Positions 40,085 through 48,446 of a stretch of 60,287 nt of DNA are shown here, in pieces. Source of the stretch: a bacterium (GTDB taxonomy: Bacteria > Cyanobacteriota > Vampirovibrionia > Gastranaerophilales > Gastranaerophilaceae). The position numbers and the translations under genes are program-made. Position 1 is the stretch's first letter. The number at the start of each line of letters is the position of its first letter. The notes under the pieces are model-generated. The model did not search any database. It was not told the origin of the DNA and was given only the letters and a program-made list of their open reading frames with translations. The DNA is taken from contig JAFXYZ010000027.1 in NCBI GenBank assembly GCA_017541465.1, forward strand, positions 1 through 60,287. The letters run 5' to 3'.

Positions 40085-42844
40085 ATGGAAAAAGAAAATA
40101 TAAGGGTATATGAACTGGCAAAAGAATTAGGGCTTCAGAACAAAGCCTTAATTGAGCACATGGAAAAACTCGGGATAAAAATTAAATCCCATTCTTCAAC
40201 ACTGACAATTTCACAGGTAGAGCAGATTAAGAACTCCTTTAAACCGAAAACGGAAGAGCCTGCTAAAAAGCCGAAAGCATTTATTATTAAGAAAGCAGCA
40301 AAGGTACAGGAAGAGCCTAAACAAGAAGAACAGGCAAAAGAAGAAGAAATCAAATCTGATGAAGAAAATAAACCTTCAGTCAGCTCTATCCATGAAATAA
40401 TCAAAAATAACAAGAAAGTCAGAGCAGAAGAGAAAAAAGAACCCGAAACAAAAGAGGAAATTAAAGAAGAAAAAGCCGAAGTAAAAGAAACTCCCGAAAT
40501 AAAGAAGGAAACGGCTGAAGAAGTTAAAGAAGAAGCTGTAAAAGAAGAAACGAAAGCCGAAGAGGAAGAAGTTAAACAAGTCAAAGCAGCTGATATAAAA
40601 TCACTTCTCGAATACAATAACAGAAACAGCCAGAAAAGACGCGCCGAAATGTTCGCTGAAGCCAAACGTCAGGAGAGAAAGAAACTCCAGGAAGAGCAGC
40701 TTAAAAAACAAAACGAACAAAAGGCAAAAGATGAAGTTAAAAATAACGAAAACAAAAACAGAAACGATAAGTTCCAAAAGCCCGGTCAAAGACAAAATGT
40801 CCAGGGACAAAACAACCAGCAAAAGCCGTCAGACAGAGGGCAGGGTGGCGAAAAGAAGATACAGAGACATATAATTTCCCAGGACATATATGATAACAAA
40901 GGTCAGAGAAACCAGGTCGGTAAGAAAAAGGACTGGGATAAAAAGAAACAGTATAAAAACAAAGAAGAAGAACAGGAATTAATCAGCCTTGAAAAGGCTA
41001 TTGCGCAAAAGCACAAGAAAAAATCGCACACCGATGAAAATGAAGTCGTAATCACGCAGGTTGTAATCTCAGAACCGATTACCGTTGCAGCTTTAGCTGA
41101 AAAAATAAACAAAACTCCTGCTGAAATTGTTAAATTCCTTATGATGAACGGAATTATGTCAACAGTCAACAACGTCATCGATGTAGAGACACAGAAAAAA
41201 GTCTGCGCAAACTTTGAACTTGAAGTCCTTGACGAAGATTTAGACAAATATATTGAAGAAGAGCTCAAGAAGGAAGAAAAACAAAAAGAGCTTGAAGAAA
41301 CAGATGAATCGCTTCTTGTCAGCAGAGCTCCGGTTGTCAGTATTATGGGACACGTTGACCATGGTAAAACAACTCTTCTCGACTCTATCAGAGCTTCAAA
41401 ACATAAAATCGTTTCAACCGAAGTCGGTGGCATAACCCAGTCAATAGGTGCTTATACCGTTTACCAGAAGGGTAAAAAGATTGTATTCATTGATACCCCC
41501 GGTCACGAAGCCTTCACCGAAATGAGAGCAAGAGGTGCAAAATCAACCGATATTGCAATTCTTGTTGTTGCGGCTGATGACGGCATTATGCCCCAGACCA
41601 TTGAAGCAATTAACCACGCAAAAGCGGCTGAAGTACCTATCATTGTTGCAATAAACAAAATGGATAAGGAAACAGCAAACCCTGACAGAATTATGCAGCA
41701 ATTAACCGAATACGGCTTAGTTCCCGAAGAATGGGGCGGTGATACAGTTTGCGTTAAAGTCAGTGCGCTGAAAGGTGACGGAATTGATGAGCTTCTTGAG
41801 TACATTTTGTTGTTATCTGAAGTTCAAAACCTCAAGGCAAACCCGAAGGCAAGAGCTCAGGGTGTCATTATCGAAGCAAATCTTGATAAAGGGAAAGGAC
41901 CTGTAGCAACACTTTTGGTACAAAACGGAACACTAAAGACAGGCGACTGCTTTGTTGTAGGAAGTGTCTGCGGAAGAGTAAGAGCTCTGTTATCAGATTC
42001 AGGAGAAAGATTAAAGGAAGCAGGACCTGCCACACCTGTTGAGATTTTAGGGCTTGAAGAAGTACCTCAGGCAGGCGATACCTTAGAAGCGGTTGAAAAT
42101 GAAAAGGTTATGAGAGCTATATGCGATGAAAGAAAAGAAAAAGAACATCTTTCAAAATTAGAATCAATGATTCCTGCGCATATCAGAAACGATTTAGCGA
42201 AGAATAACGGTGAAGATGACAATATTAAACATCTTAACCTGATTATCAAAGCAAACACTCACGGCTCTGCAGAAGCTGTTTCGCAGGGTGTTGCACAGCT
42301 TGAATCAAAAGAGATAGTTATAAAAATTATCCACGTTGGTGTCGGTGATGTTTCAGAGGCTGACGTTAAACTTGCAAACGCAAGTAACGCAATTATTTTA
42401 GGCTTTGGTGTTAAAGAAGACACAAATGCCCAGCTTATTGCCGAAAAAGAAGGGGTAACTATAAAGAAATACAACATCATTTATCAGGTGCTCGAGGACA
42501 TCGAACATACAATGCTGAAACTCTTAGAGCCTGAGATTAAAGAGGTTGCTCTTGGTGTTGCCGAAGTCAGACAGATATTTACAATAGGTAAAGTCAACAA
42601 AATTGCGGGCTGCTATGTAACCGAGGGTAAAGTTGTAAGAAACAAAACCGCCGTTGTTGAAAGAGACGGAATTGAAATCTTCAGAGGTCAGATAGATCAG
42701 TTAAAGAGATTTAAAGACGATGCAAAAGAAGTCCAGCAGGGCTTTGAATGCGGTATTTCCTTCGCAAAATTCAACGACCTCAAAGAAGGCGACATCATCA
42801 GAGTTTCTACAACGGAAGAAGTTGAAAGACAGGTTCTTGTCTAA
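40085..42844 (+). CDS. infB: Translation initiation factor IF-2
   Basis: A 919-aa GTPase placing initiator tRNA on the ribosome. An N-terminal IF2_N-like domain (about 5-55) is followed by a long Glu/Lys-rich, likely disordered stretch (about 60-310). A second IF2_N domain is at about 330-385 (TVAALAEKINKTPAEIVKFL). G1 is GHVDHGKTTL (about 422-431), G3 is DTPGHEAFTEM and G4 is NKMDK. Domains II to IV fill the rest and end RVSTTEEVERQVLV. Long N-termini of this kind are normal for IF-2. Order ylxR-infB-rbfA-truB is the standard one. Confidence 0.97.
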   Translation: MEKENIRVYELAKELGLQNKALIEHMEKLGIKIKSHSSTLTISQVEQIKNSFKPKTEEPAKKPKAFIIKKAAKVQEEPKQEEQAKEEEIKSDEENKPSVSSIHEIIKNNKKVRAEEKKEPETKEEIKEEKAEVKETPEIKKETAEEVKEEAVKEETKAEEEEVKQVKAADIKSLLEYNNRNSQKRRAEMFAEAKRQERKKLQEEQLKKQNEQKAKDEVKNNENKNRNDKFQKPGQRQNVQGQNNQQKPSDRGQGGEKKIQRHIISQDIYDNKGQRNQVGKKKDWDKKKQYKNKEEEQELISLEKAIAQKHKKKSHTDENEVVITQVVISEPITVAALAEKINKTPAEIVKFLMMNGIMSTVNNVIDVETQKKVCANFELEVLDEDLDKYIEEELKKEEKQKELEETDESLLVSRAPVVSIMGHVDHGKTTLLDSIRASKHKIVSTEVGGITQSIGAYTVYQKGKKIVFIDTPGHEAFTEMRARGAKSTDIAILVVAADDGIMPQTIEAINHAKAAEVPIIVAINKMDKETANPDRIMQQLTEYGLVPEEWGGDTVCVKVSALKGDGIDELLEYILLLSEVQNLKANPKARAQGVIIEANLDKGKGPVATLLVQNGTLKTGDCFVVGSVCGRVRALLSDSGERLKEAGPATPVEILGLEEVPQAGDTLEAVENEKVMRAICDERKEKEHLSKLESMIPAHIRNDLAKNNGEDDNIKHLNLIIKANTHGSAEAVSQGVAQLESKEIVIKIIHVGVGDVSEADVKLANASNAIILGFGVKEDTNAQLIAEKEGVTIKKYNIIYQVLEDIEHTMLKLLEPEIKEVALGVAEVRQIFTIGKVNKIAGCYVTEGKVVRNKTAVVERDGIEIFRGQIDQLKRFKDDAKEVQQGFECGISFAKFNDLKEGDIIRVSTTEEVERQVLV

Positions 42845-42855
42845 CGGGTGAAATT

Positions 42856-43209
42856 ATGACATTAAGAAACGAAAGAGTCAGAAAGCAGTTAATAAGAGAG
42901 ATTTCGGACATTATTCAAAGAGAGCTCCAGGACTCAAGAATAACGGGGATAGTTTCAATTACTGATGTCGAGGTTTCGCACGATAACTCTTTTGCAAAGG
43001 TTTATTATTCCGTTTTCGCGCCTGAAGGTGCAAACAAAGAGCTTACTATACAGGCTATAACAGAGAATGTTCCCCAGATAAGATATGAAATAGGGAAAAG
43101 AATAAGACTAAGATATACCCCTGAGCTGAGGTTTATCCCTGATGATTCTATCGAAAGAGGGGCAAAGGTAACAGAGCTCATCAACAAAATCTCAAGAGGC
43201 GAGATTTAG
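42856..43209 (+). CDS. rbfA: Ribosome-binding factor A
   Basis: This 117-aa KH-like protein helps 30S maturation near the 16S 5' end. RNERVRKQLIREISDIIQRE, SRITGIVSITDVEVSHDNSFAKVYYSV-type sequence and LRYTPELRFIPDDSIERGAKV are diagnostic. It is 11 nt after infB and 2 nt before truB. Confidence 0.96.
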   Translation: MTLRNERVRKQLIREISDIIQRELQDSRITGIVSITDVEVSHDNSFAKVYYSVFAPEGANKELTIQAITENVPQIRYEIGKRIRLRYTPELRFIPDDSIERGAKVTELINKISRGEI

Positions 43210-43211
43210 TT

Positions 43212-44078
43212 TTGTTGTTAGGGTTTCTGAACATCTGCAAACCTGAAGGAATGACAAGCAACCACGTCATTTCTGTTTTAAGACGTTCTCTAAAAATTAA
43301 GCAGATAGGCTTCGCAGGAACTCTTGATCCGCTGGCGGAGGGTGTTTTGCCTGTTGCTGTAGGTAAAGCTGCAAGACTTATTGATTACTTAAACACCGAA
43401 AAATCATATATAGCAACCGCAAAATTCGGCGAAATATCAACTACTTTTGACAGAGAAGGGGAAATAACAAAAATCGAAAATGCCCCTGAAATAAAAAGAG
43501 AAGATATTATTTCAAAATTAAAGGATTTTGAAGGCGAAACGAAACAAAAACCGCCCATCTACAGCGCCGTACACGTAAACGGCAAAAGGTTATATGAACT
43601 TGCAAGAAAGAATATTAAGGAAGAAGAAATAGAGATACCCGAAAGAACAATATTTATCTCAAAAATTGAGCTTGTTGATTTTAATAAAGAAGAGCAGTGT
43701 GCAAAAATATTAATAGACTGTTCAAAAGGAACTTATATCCGCTCAATAGTCAGCGACTTAGGGAAAATGCTAAATTCGGGCGGAGTTATGACTAATTTAA
43801 AGAGAATAAATTCTTCTGGATTTAAAATAGAAAATTCAATTCTGCCGGATAAAATCAACACTGATAATGTTAATGCGTATTTAATAAGCCCAAATGAAGT
43901 AATAGACAGTTTAACAACAGAAATAAATGAAAAGGAATTTAGGAGAATACGGTTCGGAAACTCTATTCCGACCGATATTACAAGCGAAAAACCGGTTTTT
44001 ACAAAATATAATGGTGAAATAATTGCGCTTGCAAAGACTGATAAGGGATTATTAATTCCGCAAAAAGTTTTTATATAA
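43212..44078 (+). CDS. truB: tRNA pseudouridine55 synthase
   Basis: A 288-aa enzyme converting U55 of tRNAs to pseudouridine. LNICKPEGMTSNHV, then GFAGTLDPLAEGVLPVAVGKA with the catalytic Asp, KSYIATAKFG, QKPPIYSAVHVNGKRLYELAR and GTYIRSIVSDLG are diagnostic. A C-terminal PUA-like end is present. The start codon is TTG (43212), 2 nt after the rbfA stop, with AGAGGCGAG upstream. A second TTG follows at once. Confidence 0.95.
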   Translation: MLLGFLNICKPEGMTSNHVISVLRRSLKIKQIGFAGTLDPLAEGVLPVAVGKAARLIDYLNTEKSYIATAKFGEISTTFDREGEITKIENAPEIKREDIISKLKDFEGETKQKPPIYSAVHVNGKRLYELARKNIKEEEIEIPERTIFISKIELVDFNKEEQCAKILIDCSKGTYIRSIVSDLGKMLNSGGVMTNLKRINSSGFKIENSILPDKINTDNVNAYLISPNEVIDSLTTEINEKEFRRIRFGNSIPTDITSEKPVFTKYNGEIIALAKTDKGLLIPQKVFI

Positions 44079-44114
44079 AAATTGTTACAATAAAACCAGA
44101 CTTAAAATTGATAG

Positions 44115-44120
44115 TATAAT
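44115..44120 (+). promoter_or_regulatory. -10 box of the GerMN gene, predicted leaderless start
   Basis: TATAAT ends 6 nt before the ATG at 44127, the same geometry as miaB. No Shine-Dalgarno is seen between them. Confidence 0.45.
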
Positions 44121-44126
44121 AGATTT

Positions 44127-44756
44127 ATGAATAATTTTTCAAAGATAGTAATTTTAATAATAATTGTTTTGAGTGTCTTATTTGTCAAAGACAATTTTGG
44201 CGATAATATCGGGAATTTTATCAATAAACACACTCCTTTTGAGGTGCAGAGAAAGAACCCCTTCGGAACTCAGAAGGAGGTTAAAAAGCCTGAGGTTAAG
44301 AAAGCAGAGAAGAGCGAAAACAAATCAAAAATTGAAAAGGATATTAAGATTTACTACCTTACACTTGATAAAAACTCAAATCCCATTTATAAACCTATTT
44401 TGAGGGCTAATTTAGGAAAAGAGAGCAGGCTTGAATATTCAATAAGAGAGCTTTTAAAAGGGCCTGATTTACTCGAAAAATCTAAGGGTACATACAGCGA
44501 AATTCCCTCTGCAACAAAACTTTTAAGTATAACCGAAACAGAGAAAACCGCAATTATAAACCTGAGCGATGATTTTGAATTAGGCGGAGGCACTGACAGT
44601 ATTTATTCAAGGCTTATGCAGATAATCAAAACATCACTTGCAAATGCGCAGGGAAGAAAGGTATATCTTCACATTAACGGCAAACAGGCTGATTTTGTCG
44701 GCGGCGAAGGGATAATGGTCACTCAGCCCCTGAAAGAGAATTCCTTAGGTGAATAA
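44127..44756 (+). CDS. Membrane-anchored GerMN-domain protein
   Basis: This 209-aa protein has an N-terminal membrane anchor (about 4-21, FSKIVILIIIVLSVLFV), a Lys/Glu linker (about 50-70) and a GerMN domain (about 75-195): YLTLDKNSNPIYKPI, LEYSIRELLKGPD, SEIPSATKLLSI, AIINLSDDFELGG, YSRLMQIIKTSL. GerMN domains occur in Bacillus GerM and also in cyanobacteria and other non-sporulating bacteria. They are thought to act at the cell envelope, partly in concert with SpoIID/amidase proteins; a SpoIID-like gene lies 1 kb away. GAAGGAGG-like sequence inside the gene is coincidental. Confidence 0.82.
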   Translation: MNNFSKIVILIIIVLSVLFVKDNFGDNIGNFINKHTPFEVQRKNPFGTQKEVKKPEVKKAEKSENKSKIEKDIKIYYLTLDKNSNPIYKPILRANLGKESRLEYSIRELLKGPDLLEKSKGTYSEIPSATKLLSITETEKTAIINLSDDFELGGGTDSIYSRLMQIIKTSLANAQGRKVYLHINGKQADFVGGEGIMVTQPLKENSLGE

Positions 44757-45021
44757 AGATTTAGACTATTATATGAATTTAAACTGGACTTTAATTGAGG
44801 GTACAGACCTCGATTTCAACGGGGAAGTTTATCATTATATTGAGATAAAGGAAATTCCCAGTTTCACCTTTTGCGCAAAAACTCAGCAGGGTTGCAGGGA
44901 TAACTATAAAAAACAACTCAGGTGGACATTAAAGATTATGCTCGAGGATGACGATACCCATATAGTCGAGCCCGGTGAGGATACGGGAGACGACACCGAT
45001 TGGGAAAGTCTTTGCCCTTAA
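44749..45021 (+). CDS. Small acidic 90-aa protein, possibly HicB-like
   Basis: Starts at a GTG (44749) overlapping the GerMN gene by 8 nt; an ATG at 44773 is an alternative. The core YHYIEIKEIPSFTFCAKTQQ followed by a helix (NYKKQLRWTLKIML) has the beta-beta-beta-alpha look of HicB or similar small ribbon folds, but similarity is weak and no toxin gene adjoins. The last 25 residues are strongly acidic (EDDDTHIVEPGEDTGDD). Two Cys lie in the core and one at the C terminus (SLCP). Function unknown. Last gene of the long operon, before the terminator at 45157-45190. Confidence 0.55.
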   Translation: MNKDLDYYMNLNWTLIEGTDLDFNGEVYHYIEIKEIPSFTFCAKTQQGCRDNYKKQLRWTLKIMLEDDDTHIVEPGEDTGDDTDWESLCP

Positions 45022-45156
45022 ATTTGAGGAAGCAGAATGAATAATGAGGAAATAATTAATTATACGGAATTTTAAAATAACATATATTTCGGATTATCAG
45101 AAACAGTCAAAATTATAGATTACTTAAAACTTAATGAAATAACAGGATTATAGGAT

Positions 45157-45190
45157 AAAAAAGGACTTGTGAAAATCACAAGCCCTTTTT
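45157..45190. terminator. Bidirectional terminator between the translation operon and HU
   Basis: AAAAAGG-A-CTTGTG pairs with CACAAG-C-CCTTTTT (one A/C mismatch) around an AAAAT loop, with T runs on both strands. It lies 20 nt past the HU stop and serves the rightward operon as well. Confidence 0.8.
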
Positions 45191-45210
45191 AAGTTCATTT
45201 TAAAGACAAA

Positions 45211-45483
45211 CTATTTTACAGCGTCTTTAAATCTCTTACCAGCAGAGAAAGCGGGAACAGTTTTAGCAGCAATTTTAATTGAAGCACCTGTTTGAGGATT
45301 GCGGCCTGTTCTAGCTTTTCTTTTTCTGGCTTCAAATGTACCAAAACCAACCAATGTAACTTTTTTACCTTTGGATACAGTTTTTTGAATTGAGTCAATA
45401 GTAGCTGATAATACGTCAGCAGCTGCTTTTTGAGAAACCTTTGCTTTTTTAGCGATTTCTTTTACTAATTCTTCTTTGTTCAT
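45211..45483 (-). CDS. HU-family nucleoid protein
   Basis: A 90-aa DNA-bending histone-like protein: MNKEELVKEIAKKAKVSQKA, GKKVTLVGFGTFEARKRKAR, TGRNPQTGASIKIAAKTVPA and F-SAGKRFKDAVK. The RNPQTG arm that intercalates into DNA is intact. The start is set at 45483 because GGGAGG precedes it at 6 nt; an open frame continues upstream to 45513 but lacks a ribosome site and overlaps the -10 box. A single-subunit HU (homodimer) is likely. Confidence 0.96.
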   Translation of the reverse strand: MNKEELVKEIAKKAKVSQKAAADVLSATIDSIQKTVSKGKKVTLVGFGTFEARKRKARTGRNPQTGASIKIAAKTVPAFSAGKRFKDAVK

Positions 45484-45512
45484 ACGAACCTCCCTTTTTT
45501 TATTACATGACA

Positions 45513-45540
45513 ATTATACAAATTTTTCCGAATTTAGCAA
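45513..45540 (-). promoter_or_regulatory. Strong sigma-70-like promoter of the HU gene
   Basis: On the minus strand: TTGCTA (45540-45535), 16-bp spacer, TATAAT (45518-45513). The -10 lies 29 nt before the HU ATG, consistent with an abundant protein. Confidence 0.7.
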
Positions 45541-45604
45541 GCATTTTAAGATATATTACCAAAATACTTAAATTACGGAGTAACGAAAAGCCGTATAAAC
45601 AGTG

Positions 45605-46504
45605 CTAAATATCCCATTTTTTGCTTAATTTGGCGAATTTAATATCTTTGTAATAATAGTTTAAAATTGAATAGGCATTGTAGCCCATTTTAGCCAAATT
45701 ATTCGCGCCATGCTGACTCATTCCGACACCATGCCCATGCTTTTTGATGCCCTCATCATAAGATGGAACTGATTTTAAGAAGGGAAGGTTATGTGACCAC
45801 GGACCGCCGGAGTTTGTTGTCTGACCACCGGCTGACGCACAGTAATAAGCGGGAATAACCTGTTTATTATATACAAGAACAATATCCTCTGTATCTTTAA
45901 CCGCTCTGTTTGAAGTATCTCTTTCAGCAGATGCACCGCCATAAGCCTGGTCTTTTGGAGTATCATCAAGGTCATAACCCTGAGAGGCATGCTTATTGAG
46001 GTTTGCAATAGCATAACTCCTTGCGGCTATTGCCTGAGCCTTCAGGGCCTCCTGAGGCCATTTTGCAGACATTTCAGAGGGTACGACACCTTTTAAATAC
46101 ATCTCTAAAGGGAGTTTGTTAATAAGATTAACGGAATGAGGATAGCTTGTAATTATAAATTCACCTCTGTACCATGCTTTTTTTGTTGAAAGATACCCAT
46201 TTTGTTTATCGGGCTTAATGGTAACTGATTTTGAACCGGTTTTTACATATTTGGAGCTGATTTTGATTGCTATTTGGTTACCCTCAGTTTTAAAGAAATA
46301 ATACTTCATCGGAGAGAGCTTCATAATCATATCCCCGGAAAAAGCATCATACATAGTAGCATCAACACTTGAAGCAATATAGACCTGAGAACACTGGGTA
46401 CAAAGTCCGATTTTTATGGCATGGGCATCACCAGTGGTAAAAAACAAAACCACAATAGAAAACAGAGCTATAAAACAGGTTTTGAACTTCAAAATAAAGG
46501 ACAT
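45605..46504 (-). CDS. SpoIID/LytB-domain exported protein
   Basis: A protein of about 299 aa with a signal peptide (about 1-28, FSIVVLFFTTGDAHA). The SpoIID domain has LPLEMYLKGVVPSEM (catalytic Glu in VPSEM), WPQEALKAQAIAARSYAI, YGGASAERDTSNRAV, YYCASAGGQTTNSGG and HGHGVGMSQHGANNLAKMGY. SpoIID is a lytic transglycosylase acting on denuded glycan, and LytB-type members stimulate amidases. In a lineage with no other visible sporulation gene it probably remodels peptidoglycan in growth or division. The start at 46504 has AGGAAAGGGG upstream. A -10 box lies at 46527-46532. It is divergent from the flagellar operon. Confidence 0.9.
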   Translation of the reverse strand: MSFILKFKTCFIALFSIVVLFFTTGDAHAIKIGLCTQCSQVYIASSVDATMYDAFSGDMIMKLSPMKYYFFKTEGNQIAIKISSKYVKTGSKSVTIKPDKQNGYLSTKKAWYRGEFIITSYPHSVNLINKLPLEMYLKGVVPSEMSAKWPQEALKAQAIAARSYAIANLNKHASQGYDLDDTPKDQAYGGASAERDTSNRAVKDTEDIVLVYNKQVIPAYYCASAGGQTTNSGGPWSHNLPFLKSVPSYDEGIKKHGHGVGMSQHGANNLAKMGYNAYSILNYYYKDIKFAKLSKKWDI

Positions 46505-46526
46505 GCATACCCCTTTCCTAAACAAA

Positions 46527-46532
46527 ATTATA
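46527..46532 (-). promoter_or_regulatory. -10 box of the SpoIID-like gene
   Basis: TATAAT on the minus strand, 22 nt before the preferred ATG at 46504. Its place inside the longer reading frame supports the shorter start. Confidence 0.4.
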
Positions 46533-46661
46533 ACACAAGACAAACTACATCAAATAACCGATATAAATGAGAAGAGGATTAATTATTTCAACCAAAAAAA
46601 TGACTACATTTGACTTTAAATAATTTATCATTAAAACGTAGATGTTAAGTAAGGGAAAATT

Positions 46662-47357
46662 ATGTCTATAAAAGGTGAAATAGTATTTAATGAAAATCCG
46701 GTTATGTACCCTATCCGTGCCATGCAGACACAAACCGAACTGCTTGCTATTACAAACGAAAACATAAACGGCTTTGACAAAATAGGCTATCAAGCAAAAA
46801 GACCTGTTGTTTCATCTTTTGCGGAATTTTTAGGCCCGAAAGCCATTTCAACGACTATTGACGACTCGGTCGGAAGAATAGGTGCTACGGGAAATCCTTT
46901 GGATATTGCCTTAGGGGAAAAAGGATATTTTCAGATACAGACACCAAACGGAATACAACTTTCAAGAGACGGCAGATTAAAATATACAAAAGAGGGTGAA
47001 CTTCAGAACCTTGAAGGTTATCCCATACTTTCAAACAACGGTGATAAGATAATTCTTCCGCTTCTTCCCGAAACCATTGACGATTTAAAGATAGATTTAG
47101 ACGGAAGAGTGAGTGTCCTTGACAGAACACAAAAGAAATTTATCTTCGCGGGAACGATAGGCGCTTTCACGCAGGAGGGTGTCGGCCTGTTGCATCCTAA
47201 AATAACCCAGGGGTATATTGAATCCTCGAATGTTGATATAACCTCAGAATTTATTCAGGCAACACCATATATGAAAAACTTCAAGTTAAACAGACAGATG
47301 TATACAATGGTAAACACAAGCATGAGAAACGTCATCTCATCACTCGGACAGGTATAG
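46662..47357 (+). CDS. Flagellar basal-body rod protein, FlgF/FlgG family (first copy)
   Basis: This 231-aa rod/hook-family protein has the N-terminal axial helix (MYPIRAMQTQTELLAITNEN, then IN-G-DKIGYQAKR), a central domain with PLDIALGEKGYFQIQTPNG (about 82-100) and the SRDGRLKYTKEGELQN segment. The C-terminal axial helix is SSNVDITSEFIQATPYMKNF...MYTMVNTSMRNV. These are marks of FlgF/FlgG/FlgE. The length suits FlgF. The Asn-rich N-terminal signature (NIANxxTxGY in the family) is altered to ENINGFDKIGY. First gene of the flagellar operon, with AAGGGAAAA upstream. Confidence 0.8.
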   Translation: MSIKGEIVFNENPVMYPIRAMQTQTELLAITNENINGFDKIGYQAKRPVVSSFAEFLGPKAISTTIDDSVGRIGATGNPLDIALGEKGYFQIQTPNGIQLSRDGRLKYTKEGELQNLEGYPILSNNGDKIILPLLPETIDDLKIDLDGRVSVLDRTQKKFIFAGTIGAFTQEGVGLLHPKITQGYIESSNVDITSEFIQATPYMKNFKLNRQMYTMVNTSMRNVISSLGQV

Positions 47358-47368
47358 GAGAATAAATA

Positions 47369-48085
47369 ATGTCCCGCTCATTCCAAGGAATAATAACAAA
47401 AGGAATAATTAACTCAGAGCTTCAGTTTGAAAAACTCGCATATGTATCCACAAACGTTGCAAATATGAACACAACCGGATATAAAGGAGTTAAATTTGAG
47501 CAAATGTTAAATGACCAGGGATATTTAACAGGAGTTGTAAGAAGAGATTATACCCAGGGCGACCTTTTGAGAACAGGTGATGACTTTGATGTTGCGGTGG
47601 AGGGTGAAGGCTTTATTCCGATAACCTCGCCAAACGGTGAAGTCTGCTACTCAAGAGAGGGTAAATTTAAACTTGATAAAGACGGGTATTTAATTACGCT
47701 TGACGGCTATTTAGTCGGTGACGGAATACAGCTTCCGACAAACTATGATAACCTCAGAATAAAACAAAACGGGGATGTTGAAGTTTATACAAACGACAGA
47801 TCTCATGTTGAGGTGCTCGGAAATATTCCCGTTGTAACCTTCCCTAACCAGGCAGAACTCAGAGCAGGTGATAATAATAAATTCTATATTACAGAGGGTT
47901 CAGGCGAGCCTATGCTCAAAAAAGACGGAAAGAAACTCGTTCAGGGATCACAGGAGGGCTCTAACGTAAATATGTTTGACAGTGTTAACGAGGTTATGAG
48001 ACTGAATGCTTCAATCACGGCAAGTATCAGAGTTATGACGACTGTTAACGAAATGTATAATCAGATAATAAGTATGAATCAGTAA
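47369..48085 (+). CDS. Flagellar basal-body rod protein, FlgF/FlgG family (second copy)
   Basis: A 238-aa protein with AYVSTNVANMNTTGYKGVKF (the canonical NxANxxTxGYK start), FDVAVEGEGFIPITSPNGE and SREGKFKLDKDGYLITLDGYLV. The C-terminal helix starts SNVNMFDSVNEVMRLNASITA. Either FlgG or FlgF; family membership is firm, the exact name is not, since both copies are close to 235 aa and shorter than typical FlgG (about 260). The two genes are 11 nt apart and together probably form the distal rod. Confidence 0.85.
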   Translation: MSRSFQGIITKGIINSELQFEKLAYVSTNVANMNTTGYKGVKFEQMLNDQGYLTGVVRRDYTQGDLLRTGDDFDVAVEGEGFIPITSPNGEVCYSREGKFKLDKDGYLITLDGYLVGDGIQLPTNYDNLRIKQNGDVEVYTNDRSHVEVLGNIPVVTFPNQAELRAGDNNKFYITEGSGEPMLKKDGKKLVQGSQEGSNVNMFDSVNEVMRLNASITASIRVMTTVNEMYNQIISMNQ

Positions 48086-48095
48086 GGAGTAGAAA

Positions 48096-48443
48096 ATGTA
48101 TAATCCGATAGATTCAATAGACGGCGGAACAAGACTTTTAGGGCTTATAGCGGCAAGACAGAAAATGCTTTCCAGCAATATCTCAAATATGGATACTCCG
48201 GGATATACCAGGCAGGATATCTCCTTCAGCCAGTTTTTAGCACCCGAAGTCAGCCCGCTCGAAACTAAATTATCACAGAAAATGGGTACAAAAAACATCT
48301 GGTCGGAGTTCAGCAATGAAAAGGTTGATGTAGGTAAAGAGCTTGCGGAAATGCAGAAGAACTACCTGACTTATACCTTAGCGACAAGAAAAGTCAGTTC
48401 AACAATAACGCAGATGAGAACAGCTATTAATATGGGGCAGTAA
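48096..48443 (+). CDS. flgB: Flagellar basal-body rod protein FlgB
   Basis: A 115-aa proximal rod protein. N-terminal AARQKMLSSNISNMDTPGYTRQDISF and C-terminal KVDVGKELAEMQKNYLTYTLATRKVSSTITQMRTAIN match FlgB. It is a little shorter than the usual 125-140 aa. Rod subunits are exported through the flagellar export gate. 10 nt after the previous gene and 3 nt before flgC. Confidence 0.9.
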   Translation: MYNPIDSIDGGTRLLGLIAARQKMLSSNISNMDTPGYTRQDISFSQFLAPEVSPLETKLSQKMGTKNIWSEFSNEKVDVGKELAEMQKNYLTYTLATRKVSSTITQMRTAINMGQ

Positions 48444-48446
48444 TAA

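Noticed and set aside
40135-41433. Long minus-strand frames inside infB
   Set aside because: They are the antisense of the Glu/Lys-rich region, giving Ser/Phe/Leu-rich low-complexity peptides with no start signal.
44749-45021. HicAB toxin-antitoxin system
   Set aside because: Only a weak resemblance of the core to HicB and no HicA-like toxin gene on either side.
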